Part shown: positions 1 through 8,612 of the stretch, piece by piece | Layout of the letters: the number at the start of each line of letters is the position of its first letter | Numbering within the stretch: position 1 is the first letter of the stretch | Assembly (NCBI GenBank): GCA_028877215.1 | Contig: JAPPFJ010000025.1 | Span: forward strand, 62,001 to 126,000 | DNA: 64,000 nucleotides | Source of the DNA: Gemmatimonadota bacterium | GTDB taxonomy: Bacteria > Latescibacterota > UBA2968 > GCA-2709665 | Direction: 5' to 3' | Program-made: the position numbers and the translations under genes | Notes under the pieces: model-generated | Databases searched by the model: none | Told to the model about the DNA's origin: nothing | What the model saw: the letters and a program-made list of their open reading frames with translations, nothing else

Positions 1-459
1 ACGGGGGGCTGGTTCAAGCTCCACGTGTTCGCTTACATTCTGGCATACGCGGCATTTGCCATATCCAGTGTCAGCGCAACGATGTACGTGATGCTGTTGG
101 GGGAGATTCAAAAGAAGCATCTTGGTTTTTTCTACGATCGACTGCCGCCGCTGGATACACTGGACCAGACCAACAACCGTGCCGCGTCTTTCGGTTTCGT
201 TTTCCTGACGGCAGGTATCGTGGCGAGTTCCGTCTGGGTTCACCAGAAGATGTACAGGCTTTGGATCTGGAACGAACCGGCGTTCTGGGTGCTTCTGATT
301 ACCTGGGTAGTCTATGCAGGGCATCTTGGAGCCCGAAGGATCGCCGGGTGGCAGGGTAAACGGGCGGCGTTCATGTCAATTCTAGGTTTCGTCCTCGTCG
401 TGTTTACGTTTCCCGTCATGGGCTTGCTGTTTCCCGGAAAACACGTTCTGGCACAGTAG
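1..459 (+). CDS. ccsA: Cytochrome c assembly protein CcsA/HemX-like (3' part)
   Basis: The reading frame is open from base 1, so the gene starts upstream and only the last 152 residues are seen. They begin with a WFKLHVFAYI-like segment, the conserved Lxx-H-V region of CcsA/CcmC haem-handling proteins, followed by several hydrophobic helices (roughly residues 9-30, 60-75, 90-105 and 125-145 of the visible part). CcsA-type proteins bring haem to apocytochrome c at the outer face of the inner membrane. The related HemX is often the first gene of hem operons, which fits the four tetrapyrrole genes that follow with 20 bp spacing. Whether this is a true cytochrome c synthetase subunit or a HemX-type protein cannot be told from the C-terminal part. 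Confidence 0.8.
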   Translation, partial: TGGWFKLHVFAYILAYAAFAISSVSATMYVMLLGEIQKKHLGFFYDRLPPLDTLDQTNNRAASFGFVFLTAGIVASSVWVHQKMYRLWIWNEPAFWVLLITWVVYAGHLGARRIAGWQGKRAAFMSILGFVLVVFTFPVMGLLFPGKHVLAQ

Positions 460-479
460 GTCGATTCGCGTGGGTCCAA

Positions 480-1121
480 ATGGCAGGCCAATGTGTTGAA
501 TACCCGATCTTTCTGGATTTGAGGAACAGGAAGTGTGTCGTCGTGGGCGGTGGAACCGTTGCCGAGCGGAAAGTGCTGGGCCTGCTCGCCGCGGGCGCGC
601 GCGTGTGGGTGATCGCGCCATCGGTTTCGGAATCGCTGGAGGGCCTGGCCGCTGACCACCGTGTTCAACTGGAGCGTCGCCACTTTTGTCGGGGCGACGT
701 CAAGGGCGCGGCCCTGGTTTTCGCAGCGACGGATACGAGTCCGGTGAACGATGAGGTCGAGCGTGCGGCAGGCGAAAACGGAGTTCCGGTCAATCGCGCG
801 GACCCGAAGGGCCCGGGAGACTTCAGCGTGCCTTCCACACTGCGCCGCGGCGGGTTTCAGGTGGCGGTTTCAACAGGGGGGGCGAGCCCGGCCTACGCGC
901 GTATGGTCAGGCGGCATCTGGAGAATGTCCTGGGGCGGGAACACGGAAGTATGGCGGACTATCTGGCCCGTTTGCGTCCGCGGGTAATGGCGCGGTTTCC
1001 CGATAGTCCCGCACGGCGAAAGGCCGTGTGGGACCTGCTTGTCAACTGGGAGACCGTGGACCTGGTTCGACGGGAACGGTGGGATGAACTCGACAGGAAA
1101 GTACGGGAATGTCTATCGTAG
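480..1121 (+). CDS. Precorrin-2 dehydrogenase / sirohydrochlorin ferrochelatase (CysG N-terminal type)
   Basis: This 213-residue protein oxidises precorrin-2 to sirohydrochlorin with NAD and may insert iron to make sirohaem. The N-terminal Rossmann motif VVVGGGTVAERK (about residues 20-31) and the FAATD segment near residue 83 are diagnostic, and the VNRADPKGPGDFSVPS-like stretch matches the active-site region of Met8/CysG-N. Its length equals the stand-alone enzyme; the SUMT half of CysG is encoded separately by cobA-hemD in the same operon. Its stop codon overlaps the hemA start by 13 bp, suggesting coupled translation. The ATG at 480 lacks a strong Shine-Dalgarno site, so it may be coupled to the gene upstream. 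Confidence 0.9.
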   Translation: MAGQCVEYPIFLDLRNRKCVVVGGGTVAERKVLGLLAAGARVWVIAPSVSESLEGLAADHRVQLERRHFCRGDVKGAALVFAATDTSPVNDEVERAAGENGVPVNRADPKGPGDFSVPSTLRRGGFQVAVSTGGASPAYARMVRRHLENVLGREHGSMADYLARLRPRVMARFPDSPARRKAVWDLLVNWETVDLVRRERWDELDRKVRECLS

Positions 1122-2434
1122 TGGTGGGATTGAACCACCGAACGGCTTCGGTGGATGTCCGGGACCGCGTGTCGGTCTCCGAACAGAAGCACGGGTCCAT
1201 CCTTGAACAGTTGTACGCGCTCGGTTCCGTGGTTGAATGCAGTCTCATTTCAACCTGCAATCGTTCCGAAGCCTACGTTGTAACCGACGATCCCGAGACC
1301 GCACGCGCGGGCGTCATTGGCGTATTCGGCGAAATCAGCGGGATCGACGCCGGTGAGTTGGGCGAATACACGTTCACCCGTAACGATCTGGATGCCGTTC
1401 GACACCTGCTGTGCGTTGCGTCGGGGCTCGATTCGATGATCATGGGAGAGCCGCAGATCGCAGGTCAGGTTAAGGACGCGGGCGCACGCGCGCTGGAAGC
1501 GGGAACGAGCGGCACCGTTCTGAACCGGTTGTTTCGTTCGGCCGTCGAAGCCTCGAAACGGGCCAGAACGGAAACCGAGATTGCCGACGGCGCGGTATCG
1601 GTCAGTTTCGCGGCCGTGGCGCTGGCAAAGAAGATCCTGGGAAAACTGGACGAAAGGACCGCCCTGGTATTGGGTGCGGGCGAGATGAGCGAGCTGACCG
1701 CCAGGCACCTTGTGGATGGAGGAGTCGAGCGACTGATGGTGTCCAGTCGGACGTTCATGCGGGCACGCGACCTGGCGAAACGCGTGAACGGAAAAGCATT
1801 GTCCTGGTCCGATGCAATGGATGGCCTGCACCGCGCCGACATCGTGATCAGTTCAACCAGCGCGACGGTCCCGATTCTGGAGAAGCCCCGGGTAGCGCGC
1901 GCGATGCAGCAGCGCCGGAACAACGCCATGTTTCTCATCGATATCGCGGTGCCGAGAGACATCGACCCGGACGCGGGATCACTCTATAACGTCTTTCTGT
2001 ACGATATTGACGATCTGCAGGCGGTCGTCGGGGCAAATATGAAGAAGAGGCGGCGTGAGGCGGAGAAGGCACGGCATATCGTCGACGAAGAGGTGAGGGT
2101 GTTCGCGTCCTGGTTGAATTCACTCGATGTGGTGCCCGCCATCGTGGCCATGCGTCAGCGATTCCAGGAACTCCTCGACGAGGAACTGGATCGCGCCAGG
2201 TTGTCGGATTTCTCTGAATTACAACAAGAGAAAGTGGCCGGTCTCCTGAGGCTTTACATGAACAAGCTGCTGCACGCTCCACAGGTCCGGTTGCGTGAAG
2301 CCGCCGATTCAGGGGAGGCGCTGAACTACGTCGACACGCTCATCCGCCTGTTCGACCTGGATGCGACCCCGGCCCGGGAGGCGAGTTCGTCCGCTCGGGA
2401 AGCACCCGCGGAAAGGGTGCAAACCGAATGTTGA
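1109..2434 (+). CDS. hemA: Glutamyl-tRNA reductase
   Basis: HemA reduces glutamyl-tRNA(Glu) to glutamate-1-semialdehyde with NADPH, the first committed step of tetrapyrrole synthesis by the C5 route. The 441-residue protein starts MSIVVVGLNHRTA, has the catalytic cysteine in STCNRSEAY (Cys50), the GEPQIAGQVKDA signature and an NADPH-binding LGAGEMSELTARHL segment near residue 190. The C-terminal dimerisation helix ends with an Ala/Glu-rich tail. It overlaps precorrin-2 dehydrogenase by 13 bp and hemC by 7 bp, so the set is one transcription unit. Use of HemA rather than ALA synthase is normal for most bacteria outside alphaproteobacteria. Confidence 0.97.
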   Translation: MSIVVVGLNHRTASVDVRDRVSVSEQKHGSILEQLYALGSVVECSLISTCNRSEAYVVTDDPETARAGVIGVFGEISGIDAGELGEYTFTRNDLDAVRHLLCVASGLDSMIMGEPQIAGQVKDAGARALEAGTSGTVLNRLFRSAVEASKRARTETEIADGAVSVSFAAVALAKKILGKLDERTALVLGAGEMSELTARHLVDGGVERLMVSSRTFMRARDLAKRVNGKALSWSDAMDGLHRADIVISSTSATVPILEKPRVARAMQQRRNNAMFLIDIAVPRDIDPDAGSLYNVFLYDIDDLQAVVGANMKKRRREAEKARHIVDEEVRVFASWLNSLDVVPAIVAMRQRFQELLDEELDRARLSDFSELQQEKVAGLLRLYMNKLLHAPQVRLREAADSGEALNYVDTLIRLFDLDATPAREASSSAREAPAERVQTEC

Positions 2435-3348
2435 ATCGGCTTGTGATCGGCAGCCGCGGCAGCCCCCTCGCCCTGTGCCAGACGGACTGGGCAAGGACGG
2501 CACTGCTGCAGGCGTATCCCGGTCTCGAAGTTCGCATAGACGTCATCAGAACGAAGGGGGATCATGAGCTGAACTTGCCGGTTGCCCGGATCGGCGGTAA
2601 GCGTGTCTTTACCAGGGAAATCGAAGAGGCGCTCCTCGACGGGCGAATCGACTTGGCAGTACACTCATTGAAAGACCTGCCTACCCGGCAGCCGCGGGGC
2701 CTGCGCCTGGCGGCCATCAGCCGCCGCTGGGACGTCAGGGACGCCCTGGTCAGCCATAACGGTCACACACTCAAGAATCTCCCCGAGGGCTCGGTGGTGG
2801 GCACGGGCAGCCTGAGACGCCAGGCGCAGTTGCGGCATATCAGGCCCGACCTGAGGGTCGAAGGGATCCGCGGAAACGTGGATACCCGGTTGCGGAAACT
2901 CGATGCGGGTGAAATTGAAGCCGTGGTCCTGGCCGCGGCGGGTCTGCACAGGCTCGGTTTAGCGGGTCGCGCGAGTGAATTCCTCTCCGCAAGGCGTTTC
3001 CTCCCGGCTCCCGGACAAGGCGCGTTGGGTATCGAGATCAGGCAGGACGATGACGATGTCGCGCAGGTGGCGCGTTGTCTGCATGATTGTTCCACTCATT
3101 CGGCTGTGAGTGCCGAGCGAGCAATGCTGGATGAACTCGCCGGGGGATGTCAGATGCCGGTTGGCGCGTGGGCGCGGTTGGATGAGGGGTGTCTCATTGC
3201 GGATGGAATGGTGGCCGACCCGGACGGCGGAAAGATCGTCCGCGCACGGACGACGGGAGATTCGGAAGATTCCCTCGATGTCGGCAGGAGGCTTTCCGAT
3301 CTACTGATCGAGCGCGGGGCGAAGGAGATCCTCTGCGACGCTCTCTAG
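2428..3348 (+). CDS. hemC: Hydroxymethylbilane synthase (porphobilinogen deaminase)
   Basis: HemC joins four porphobilinogen units into hydroxymethylbilane using a covalently bound dipyrromethane primer. The cofactor-attaching cysteine is Cys241 in GGCQMPVGAWA. Other signatures are IGSRGSPLAL at the N-terminus, AVHSLKDLPT (about residues 78-86) with its catalytic Asp, and the RRQAQL...IRGNVDTRL region. Length (306 residues) is typical. It starts inside the last codons of hemA and is followed 57 bp later by cobA-hemD, which encodes the next enzyme. Confidence 0.97.
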   Translation: MLNRLVIGSRGSPLALCQTDWARTALLQAYPGLEVRIDVIRTKGDHELNLPVARIGGKRVFTREIEEALLDGRIDLAVHSLKDLPTRQPRGLRLAAISRRWDVRDALVSHNGHTLKNLPEGSVVGTGSLRRQAQLRHIRPDLRVEGIRGNVDTRLRKLDAGEIEAVVLAAAGLHRLGLAGRASEFLSARRFLPAPGQGALGIEIRQDDDDVAQVARCLHDCSTHSAVSAERAMLDELAGGCQMPVGAWARLDEGCLIADGMVADPDGGKIVRARTTGDSEDSLDVGRRLSDLLIERGAKEILCDAL

Positions 3349-3405
3349 TCCGCAGGGCAACGTGTCACGGGAGTTCGGCTGGATCCGTGGCGAATTGGGA
3401 TAATC

Positions 3406-4929
3406 ATGGCGAAGGGCGCGGTTTTTCTCGTTGGTGCGGGGCCGGGAGATCCCGAACTGATCACAATAAAGGCCCTTCGCCGTATCCAGAACGCTGACGT
3501 GATTCTTTACGACAGCCTGGCGAATCCGGCGCTGCTGGACGAAGCGCCGCCGCATTGTGAGCGGATTGACGTGGGCAAACGTCCCGGCGTACAGTTACAA
3601 CAGCAGGAACGGATCAACCGGCTGATGGTTGAACGGGCGGAGAAGGGGCTCAGGGTGGTGCGTCTGAAGGGCGGAGACCCATTCCTGTTCGGGCGCGGCG
3701 GGGAGGAGATGACAACGCTGAAAGAGGCCGGCATCGCATTTGAAGTGATTCCCGGAATTACCAGCGCGATCGCCGCGCCGGCATACGCGGGTATAACGGT
3801 CACCCGACGGGGGATCGCACCACATGTGACGATTCTTACGGGTCACCGCGAGTCTTTGGACGCGCTCCCGGAGGTAGACTGGCGCGCGCTGGGTCAGCTG
3901 GGTGGCACCCTTGTGGTACTGATGGGCGTACGGAATCGTGGGGAGGTCGCCCGGAGACTGATCCAGGCAGGACGTTCCGTCGACACGCCTGTGGCCGTGG
4001 TGCAGGACGGTACGTTGCCGGGTCAGACGACCGTCCGGTGCACGCTCGGTACCCTGGCCGATGTGGACGCACGCAGCCCAGCCGCAATTGTCGTGGGCGA
4101 AGTGGCAGCGTCGGACTTTCCATGGTTCGAGCGGCTTCCTCTTTTCGGCAGGCGTGTCATGATTACCCGCAGCCGGAATCAGGCGGGGGACCTGCGCGGC
4201 ATGTTGATGGGGCTCGGGGCGGAGGTCCTGGTGGCCCCCGCCATAGAGATCACGGATCCGCCTGATTGGTTGCCGGTGGATGCCGCAATTGGGGAGTTGG
4301 ACCGATTTGACTGGCTCGTTTTTGCCAGCGGAAACGCTATTGAACGGTTCATCAAGCGGGTGCGAAGGTTGCATGGCAACCTCAACGGATTGTCGCAAGT
4401 CAGGGTTGCCGTCGTGGGTCGGAAATCCGCGGAGAAGGTTCGGAGTTACGGCCTGCGTGTGGACTTGTGCCCGCGCCGACACACGGCCTCCGACCTTGCG
4501 GAGCAGTTCGCCGACGTAAACGTGTCCGGGCTGCGCGTACTGATTCCCCGTGGGCAAAAGGGGCGAAGAACAATACAGGATGCATTGCGCGGGCTGGGGG
4601 CGGATGTGCGGGAGGTCATTGTTTACCGGACTGAGAAACCTCCGCGCATTTCGGGTCAGGTCAAGGGACGCCTTCAACGGAATGAGGTTGACTTGGTTGT
4701 TTTTTCAAGTCCCTCTGCCGCATCGAATTGTACGGAATTATTTAAGCAATTCGGAATGCCTGAAATTGCGCGGACACTCCCCGCTGCCTGTATTGGGCCC
4801 ACAACGGCGGAGACGGCTCGGAATCTGGGCTATTCCGTTGTGGCGCAAGCCGCGGACCGGGAAGTCGGCATCGACGGCCTCGTCGACTCGATTCAGGACT
4901 ATTTCGGCGATCTGCGACCGGTGCAGTGA
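3406..4929 (+). CDS. cobA-hemD: Fused uroporphyrinogen-III C-methyltransferase / uroporphyrinogen-III synthase
   Basis: The 507-residue protein carries two enzymes. Residues about 1-245 are a SUMT/CobA methyltransferase with VGAGPGDPELIT, GGDPFLFGRGGEE and PGITSAIAAPAYAGI motifs for S-adenosylmethionine binding and two-step methylation to precorrin-2. Residues about 250-505 are a HemD uroporphyrinogen-III synthase (FGRRVMITRS start, VFSSPSAA and IGPTTA near the end). The fusion places the sirohaem/corrin branch and the haem branch in one polypeptide, and is known from clostridia and several other phyla. It is the last gene of the hem operon; the sirohaem dehydrogenase is the second visible gene of the operon. 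Confidence 0.95.
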   Translation: MAKGAVFLVGAGPGDPELITIKALRRIQNADVILYDSLANPALLDEAPPHCERIDVGKRPGVQLQQQERINRLMVERAEKGLRVVRLKGGDPFLFGRGGEEMTTLKEAGIAFEVIPGITSAIAAPAYAGITVTRRGIAPHVTILTGHRESLDALPEVDWRALGQLGGTLVVLMGVRNRGEVARRLIQAGRSVDTPVAVVQDGTLPGQTTVRCTLGTLADVDARSPAAIVVGEVAASDFPWFERLPLFGRRVMITRSRNQAGDLRGMLMGLGAEVLVAPAIEITDPPDWLPVDAAIGELDRFDWLVFASGNAIERFIKRVRRLHGNLNGLSQVRVAVVGRKSAEKVRSYGLRVDLCPRRHTASDLAEQFADVNVSGLRVLIPRGQKGRRTIQDALRGLGADVREVIVYRTEKPPRISGQVKGRLQRNEVDLVVFSSPSAASNCTELFKQFGMPEIARTLPAACIGPTTAETARNLGYSVVAQAADREVGIDGLVDSIQDYFGDLRPVQ

Positions 4930-5092
4930 GTCAGCCTTCGCCTTGCGTCGTCGTGGCCTGACGGTGTTTTCCCTGAACGGGTCTGCCGGGAGGCGCCGGA
5001 AGCTTCGATGATTCCCTGACCGAATCGGGTCGCTGGCGTCCATCTGTTTCATGTCATTGGGTTTTTTGCGCGACATCCGCCGCATTTGACTG

Positions 5093-5121
5093 TTGACATG
5101 GGCCACTGTACCACGTAAATT
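5093..5121 (+). promoter_or_regulatory. Sigma70-type promoter for the sorting-domain protein gene
   Basis: A perfect TTGACA (5093-5098), a 17-bp spacer and TAAATT (5116-5121) give a strong vegetative promoter layout, with a start site expected near 5128. It lies in the 246-bp gap after the hem operon and about 50 bp before the next gene, whose RBS is a purine-rich GAAAGGGGG stretch. Confidence 0.65.
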
Positions 5122-5175
5122 TAAGAGGAGAAGGCTTCACGACGAGGTTCGTCTGAACTCCGAAAGGGGGCGGTT

Positions 5176-5976
5176 ATGTGTAAGATTCTCGTTTTTCTGG
5201 CACTCGCTCTGGCGGGCTCCGCGTCTGCGGGGGAAATGACCGATGGATTGACCATCAACGGCGGTCAGAACTCGTTCGCTCGTCTGACGCTGGAGCGGGC
5301 GGACGCACCGGACGCCGAACCTGGTGTCCTGAAGCTGCATGTTTCACTTGCCCAGGCCAAAGACCTGAAGGGGTACGGATTCTCGCTGATCTACGACACT
5401 GGCAAGTACGAATTTATCGAAGCCAGGGAGCTCGACGGCAACCTGCTTTCGTCTCGGTCTGAGAAGAACACGCTCTTCCTGTCTTCCAGCCGGACGCCCG
5501 GAAAACTGGATATCGGCGCCATGAGGGTCGACGGCGTGGGCGCCAGCGGTGATGGAGATCTCGTCGAGCTCGCCTTTAAAACGACGGAGACTCCGCTGCC
5601 CACGGATTTCCAGGTCGCTGAAGGCGTATTGGTCGGGCTCGATGGAAATATCGATCTGCTCACGCAAATAGAAATCGGGAATTTGAAGCCGGTGCCCGAT
5701 CGAACGTCCCTGAGCCAGAATATGCCGAATCCCTTCAACCCCTCCACGACAATCGAATATCAGATCGCGGAGGCCGGACAGGTCAGGCTTGCCATCTATA
5801 ATCTACTTGGGCAGGAGGTACGTGTTCTGGTAGACGCGCGCAATGAAGCGGGCCACTACACGGCAAACTGGGATGGCAAGGACCAGCTGGGACGGCAGGT
5901 TGCCAGCGGGATCTACCTGTATCGGCTGCAGGCCGCCAATTTCTCGGCGTCCAGGCGAATGATGCTGTTGAAATGA
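5176..5976 (+). CDS. Secreted protein with cohesin-like domain and FlgD-like/T9SS-type C-terminal sorting domain
   Basis: The 266-residue product has an N-terminal signal peptide (about residues 1-19, cleaved after ASA). Residues about 30-165 have the alternating beta-strand pattern of a cohesin-type domain (LHVSLAQAKDLKGYGFSLIYD, VELAFK). Residues about 180-266 form a FlgD-like immunoglobulin fold with the hallmark SLSQNMPNPFNPSTTIEYQI, GQEVRVLVD and ASGIYLYRLQA stretches. This C-terminal domain is widespread on secreted proteins of Fibrobacterota/Latescibacterota/Ignavibacteria-type bacteria and resembles type IX secretion sorting domains. The ligand is unknown. It is monocistronic, with its own promoter and a hairpin downstream. 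Confidence 0.85.
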   Translation: MCKILVFLALALAGSASAGEMTDGLTINGGQNSFARLTLERADAPDAEPGVLKLHVSLAQAKDLKGYGFSLIYDTGKYEFIEARELDGNLLSSRSEKNTLFLSSSRTPGKLDIGAMRVDGVGASGDGDLVELAFKTTETPLPTDFQVAEGVLVGLDGNIDLLTQIEIGNLKPVPDRTSLSQNMPNPFNPSTTIEYQIAEAGQVRLAIYNLLGQEVRVLVDARNEAGHYTANWDGKDQLGRQVASGIYLYRLQAANFSASRRMMLLK

Positions 5977-6058
5977 CGTCATTGGTGTAGCGCCGCAACC
6001 TGTGAAGCAGCTTCTAGAGGTCGTCTCTATGCCGGAGGCGGCCTTTCTTGCTTCTGCT

Positions 6059-6087
6059 GCATCCCTGACGGTTGTCGTCAGGGATGC
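6059..6087. repeat. Perfect 11-bp inverted repeat (possible terminator hairpin)
   Basis: Arms 6059-6069 and 6077-6087 (GCATCCCTGAC and its complement) flank a 7-base loop. No T-run follows on either strand, so this is at best a weak or Rho-assisted terminator between the sorting-domain protein gene and the thioredoxin-fold gene. The rest of 5977-6218 shows no coding pattern. Confidence 0.5.
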
Positions 6088-6218
6088 GTCCGCTGCCGTG
6101 ATGATTCCCCCTCCCATCCAGATTCTGTTAATTCCCTTCGGTGCTCGCGTCGCGCTCCCGCCTTCTCTGCGCGGGGCCAGACTACGAACGCCATCATGAA
6201 GGAGAAGCTGAGGTCATT

Positions 6219-7841
6219 ATGAGCGCTGCCGGGTTGTGGGAGATTTGCGGTCCTTTCCTGGTGGGCCTGCTGCAATGGCTTCCCGGCCTTGTTACCGACG
6301 TTTCAGGAAGCGAAGCCGCAAGGAACCGCGCGGGGTATGCCGGAAGCCGCGTTGAGGTCGAACTGTTCGTAATGGCGCACTGTCCCTACGGGATGCGGGC
6401 GGAAACCGCGCTCGCGCCAACCGTCAAGGCATTTGGCGAAGGCATCGACTTCCGTCTGCATTTTATCGCTCAGGAGGCCGGAAAGGAGCCCGTTCCCGCC
6501 GGACCGCTGCGGCCGCTCCGGAGCCAGGGTGAATCCTGCGAATCCGGCGCCGTATCCGGAACGGGTCGATTCCTGAGTCTGCATGGCGACGCCGAAGTGG
6601 AGGAGGGAATCCGGCAGGTCGTGATGATGCACTTGTATCCCGACCGATTCTATGACTATATTCTGGACAGAAACGACAATATGGAATCACCGGATTGGCG
6701 GGCGAGCGCCAGACGCGCGGGAATCAATCCGGAAAGGGTGGCGGAAATTGCCTCCGGCGCGGAAGGCGAGACGCTCTTCCGCGAAAACATCCGAAGGGCG
6801 AATCAACTGGGCGTCAAGGCGTCACCGACCCTGTACGTGGACGGCGTGGAGGTTGAGGGAGGTATCGAAACGCACGGTCTTGCCCGCCGCATCTGCGGGC
6901 TGGACAGCCTGGCGGGGCCCTGCGCGTCGGTGCCGGTCTGCGGGACGGACCGCGACTGCGTTTCGACTGGCCGGGTGGGCGTCTGTGTCAACGCCGGCAA
7001 GCCCGGGGCGTCTTGCAGGTTCAGCGATCCCGTCGTTTTCAGGATGACGGTCTTGAACGACACCGGATGCGATCTGTGCGATCCGGCGCAGTTTGTCCGG
7101 TCCACTCGGGAGTTGTTCCCGGGCGTGGACATTCAAACGCTCAATGTACATTCCCGGCAGGGGAGGAAGCTGGCAGACCGGTTTCGGATTGATCGGTTGC
7201 CTGCGTTTATCCTGGACTCCGATTTTTCCAAAACAGCCCGGTTTGGACGATTTGCGAAGGCCGTTTACCCGATCCGGGGAAGTTACATGCCGAGGCCCGT
7301 ACTCGTGCCGGTGTCCCGGCTGATGGGCCGGAAGGCGATTCCGGGCCGAATGGAGTTCTTCTTTGCGGGTGCGTCGCCGCTCACGGTACGGATCGCCGGA
7401 GACCTGCACTCCTGGCTCGACGCCGTCGACGCCCCTGAACGTTTGCGCCTCCATCCGATCGGGCAGGATGAAAGTTCGATCTCCAGCTTGTGTGTACGGC
7501 AGATTTATCCCGATCGGTACCGGGCCTTCGCGATGTGCGTGTTCCAGGGCGCTCCGAAACGCGGGATCGAAGAATCTCACGCCGCCTGCCTGAAACGGCA
7601 GGGAATCGATGTCGAACGAATCGGGCGCTGCGCCGCCGCCGATGGTGCCGCGATGGCTGCACAGTCCCGGATTTCGGCGGCAAGAGCGGGAATCGACCCG
7701 TCGATGAATCCTTCGTTATTGCTCGACGGCCGGTTCGTCGTCACGAGCAGGATGCTTTCCCGGACCCGGGAGTTGTTCTACAGCCTGAACCCTGAACTCC
7801 TGCAACGGGACAAGGCATACCTGGAGAGCAGGAAAAAGTGA
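6219..7841 (+). CDS. Double thioredoxin-fold (DsbA-like) protein with CPYG motif and cysteine-rich linker
   Basis: I start the gene at the ATG at 6219, six bases after an AGG and with GAAGGAG further upstream, giving 540 residues. After a hydrophobic segment (about residues 10-25) comes a thioredoxin-like domain opening with VELFVMAHCPYGMRAE (Cys55), where the second cysteine of CXXC is replaced by glycine; its end has KASPTLYVDGVEVEGG, the cis-Pro/substrate loop region. A cysteine-rich linker (about residues 230-270) is followed by a second domain with TGCDLCDPAQF, a true CXXC, and RLPAFILD. A third related part holds the RQIYPDRYRAFAMCVFQG segment. Related proteins with CPFG/CPYG are found in myxobacteria and other phyla. 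A periplasmic thiol role is inferred; no substrate can be named. Confidence 0.7.
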   Translation: MSAAGLWEICGPFLVGLLQWLPGLVTDVSGSEAARNRAGYAGSRVEVELFVMAHCPYGMRAETALAPTVKAFGEGIDFRLHFIAQEAGKEPVPAGPLRPLRSQGESCESGAVSGTGRFLSLHGDAEVEEGIRQVVMMHLYPDRFYDYILDRNDNMESPDWRASARRAGINPERVAEIASGAEGETLFRENIRRANQLGVKASPTLYVDGVEVEGGIETHGLARRICGLDSLAGPCASVPVCGTDRDCVSTGRVGVCVNAGKPGASCRFSDPVVFRMTVLNDTGCDLCDPAQFVRSTRELFPGVDIQTLNVHSRQGRKLADRFRIDRLPAFILDSDFSKTARFGRFAKAVYPIRGSYMPRPVLVPVSRLMGRKAIPGRMEFFFAGASPLTVRIAGDLHSWLDAVDAPERLRLHPIGQDESSISSLCVRQIYPDRYRAFAMCVFQGAPKRGIEESHAACLKRQGIDVERIGRCAAADGAAMAAQSRISAARAGIDPSMNPSLLLDGRFVVTSRMLSRTRELFYSLNPELLQRDKAYLESRKK

Positions 7842-7862
7842 TCCCACTGGAGGCCGTAGACC

Positions 7863-8600
7863 ATGTATCGCTTACGTGGCGCCGCATTGTCGGTGCTATG
7901 GCTGGCACTTTGCGCCGGATGTAGCGCGGATTCGACGGACGGACGGAACGTGTCAGCGGACGAGGAGGCGCGGTTTCTCGTAATGCGCAAGAGGATGATA
8001 AAAAACCAGATCGAGCGTCGCGGGATCAGGGAACGGCGTGTGTTGAATGCGTTGCTGGGGGTGCCGCGTCACCTGTTTGTGCCCGAACACCTCATGGAAC
8101 GCGCGTACGACGACGGCGCGCTGCCTATCGGTGAAGACCAGACGATATCTCAACCGTATATTGTGGCGAAAATGACCGAATTGCTGGATCTGAACGGCGA
8201 TGAGACCGTGCTTGAGGTGGGAACCGGATCCGGCTATCAGGCAGCCGTCCTGGCCAAGCTGGTGCGCGAGGTATATACCATTGAAATCGTGCCGTCGCTC
8301 GCCAGTCAGGCTGAAGAACGACTGAAGCGCATGGGTTACGGTAACGTCAGCGTACGCCTGGGCGACGGGTACCGTGGTTGGGAGGAACATGCGCCCTTCG
8401 ACGCGGTGATTGTGACAGCGGCGCCCGATCATATTCCGCCGAAGCTGGTCGAACAGTTGCGGGAAGGCGGGCGCATGGTGATACCCGTCGGCACCGTTAA
8501 TCAACACCTGACGCTTCTTATCAAGGAAGAGGATGGCGTGAAGGAAGAACAGGTCATTCCCGTCCGGTTCGTACCTATGACGGGAGAGGCGCAGGAGTGA
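7863..8600 (+). CDS. pcm: Protein-L-isoaspartate O-methyltransferase, lipoprotein form
   Basis: Pcm methylates L-isoaspartyl residues of damaged proteins using S-adenosylmethionine so that they can revert to aspartate. The core is clear: RVLNALLGVPRHLFVP, GEDQTISQPYIVAKM and the SAM motif VLEVGTGSGYQAAVLAKL. The unusual part is the N-terminus: MYRLRGAALSVLWLALCAGC is a lipoprotein signal with lipobox LCAG-C (Cys20), so the enzyme should be anchored in the envelope. Start ATG 7863 follows GGAGG. It follows the thioredoxin-fold gene by 21 bp, so both may form an envelope protein-repair operon. S-adenosylmethionine is cytosolic, which makes the location puzzling. Confidence 0.93.
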   Translation: MYRLRGAALSVLWLALCAGCSADSTDGRNVSADEEARFLVMRKRMIKNQIERRGIRERRVLNALLGVPRHLFVPEHLMERAYDDGALPIGEDQTISQPYIVAKMTELLDLNGDETVLEVGTGSGYQAAVLAKLVREVYTIEIVPSLASQAEERLKRMGYGNVSVRLGDGYRGWEEHAPFDAVIVTAAPDHIPPKLVEQLREGGRMVIPVGTVNQHLTLLIKEEDGVKEEQVIPVRFVPMTGEAQE

Positions 8601-8612
8601 GGAGGACATTTC

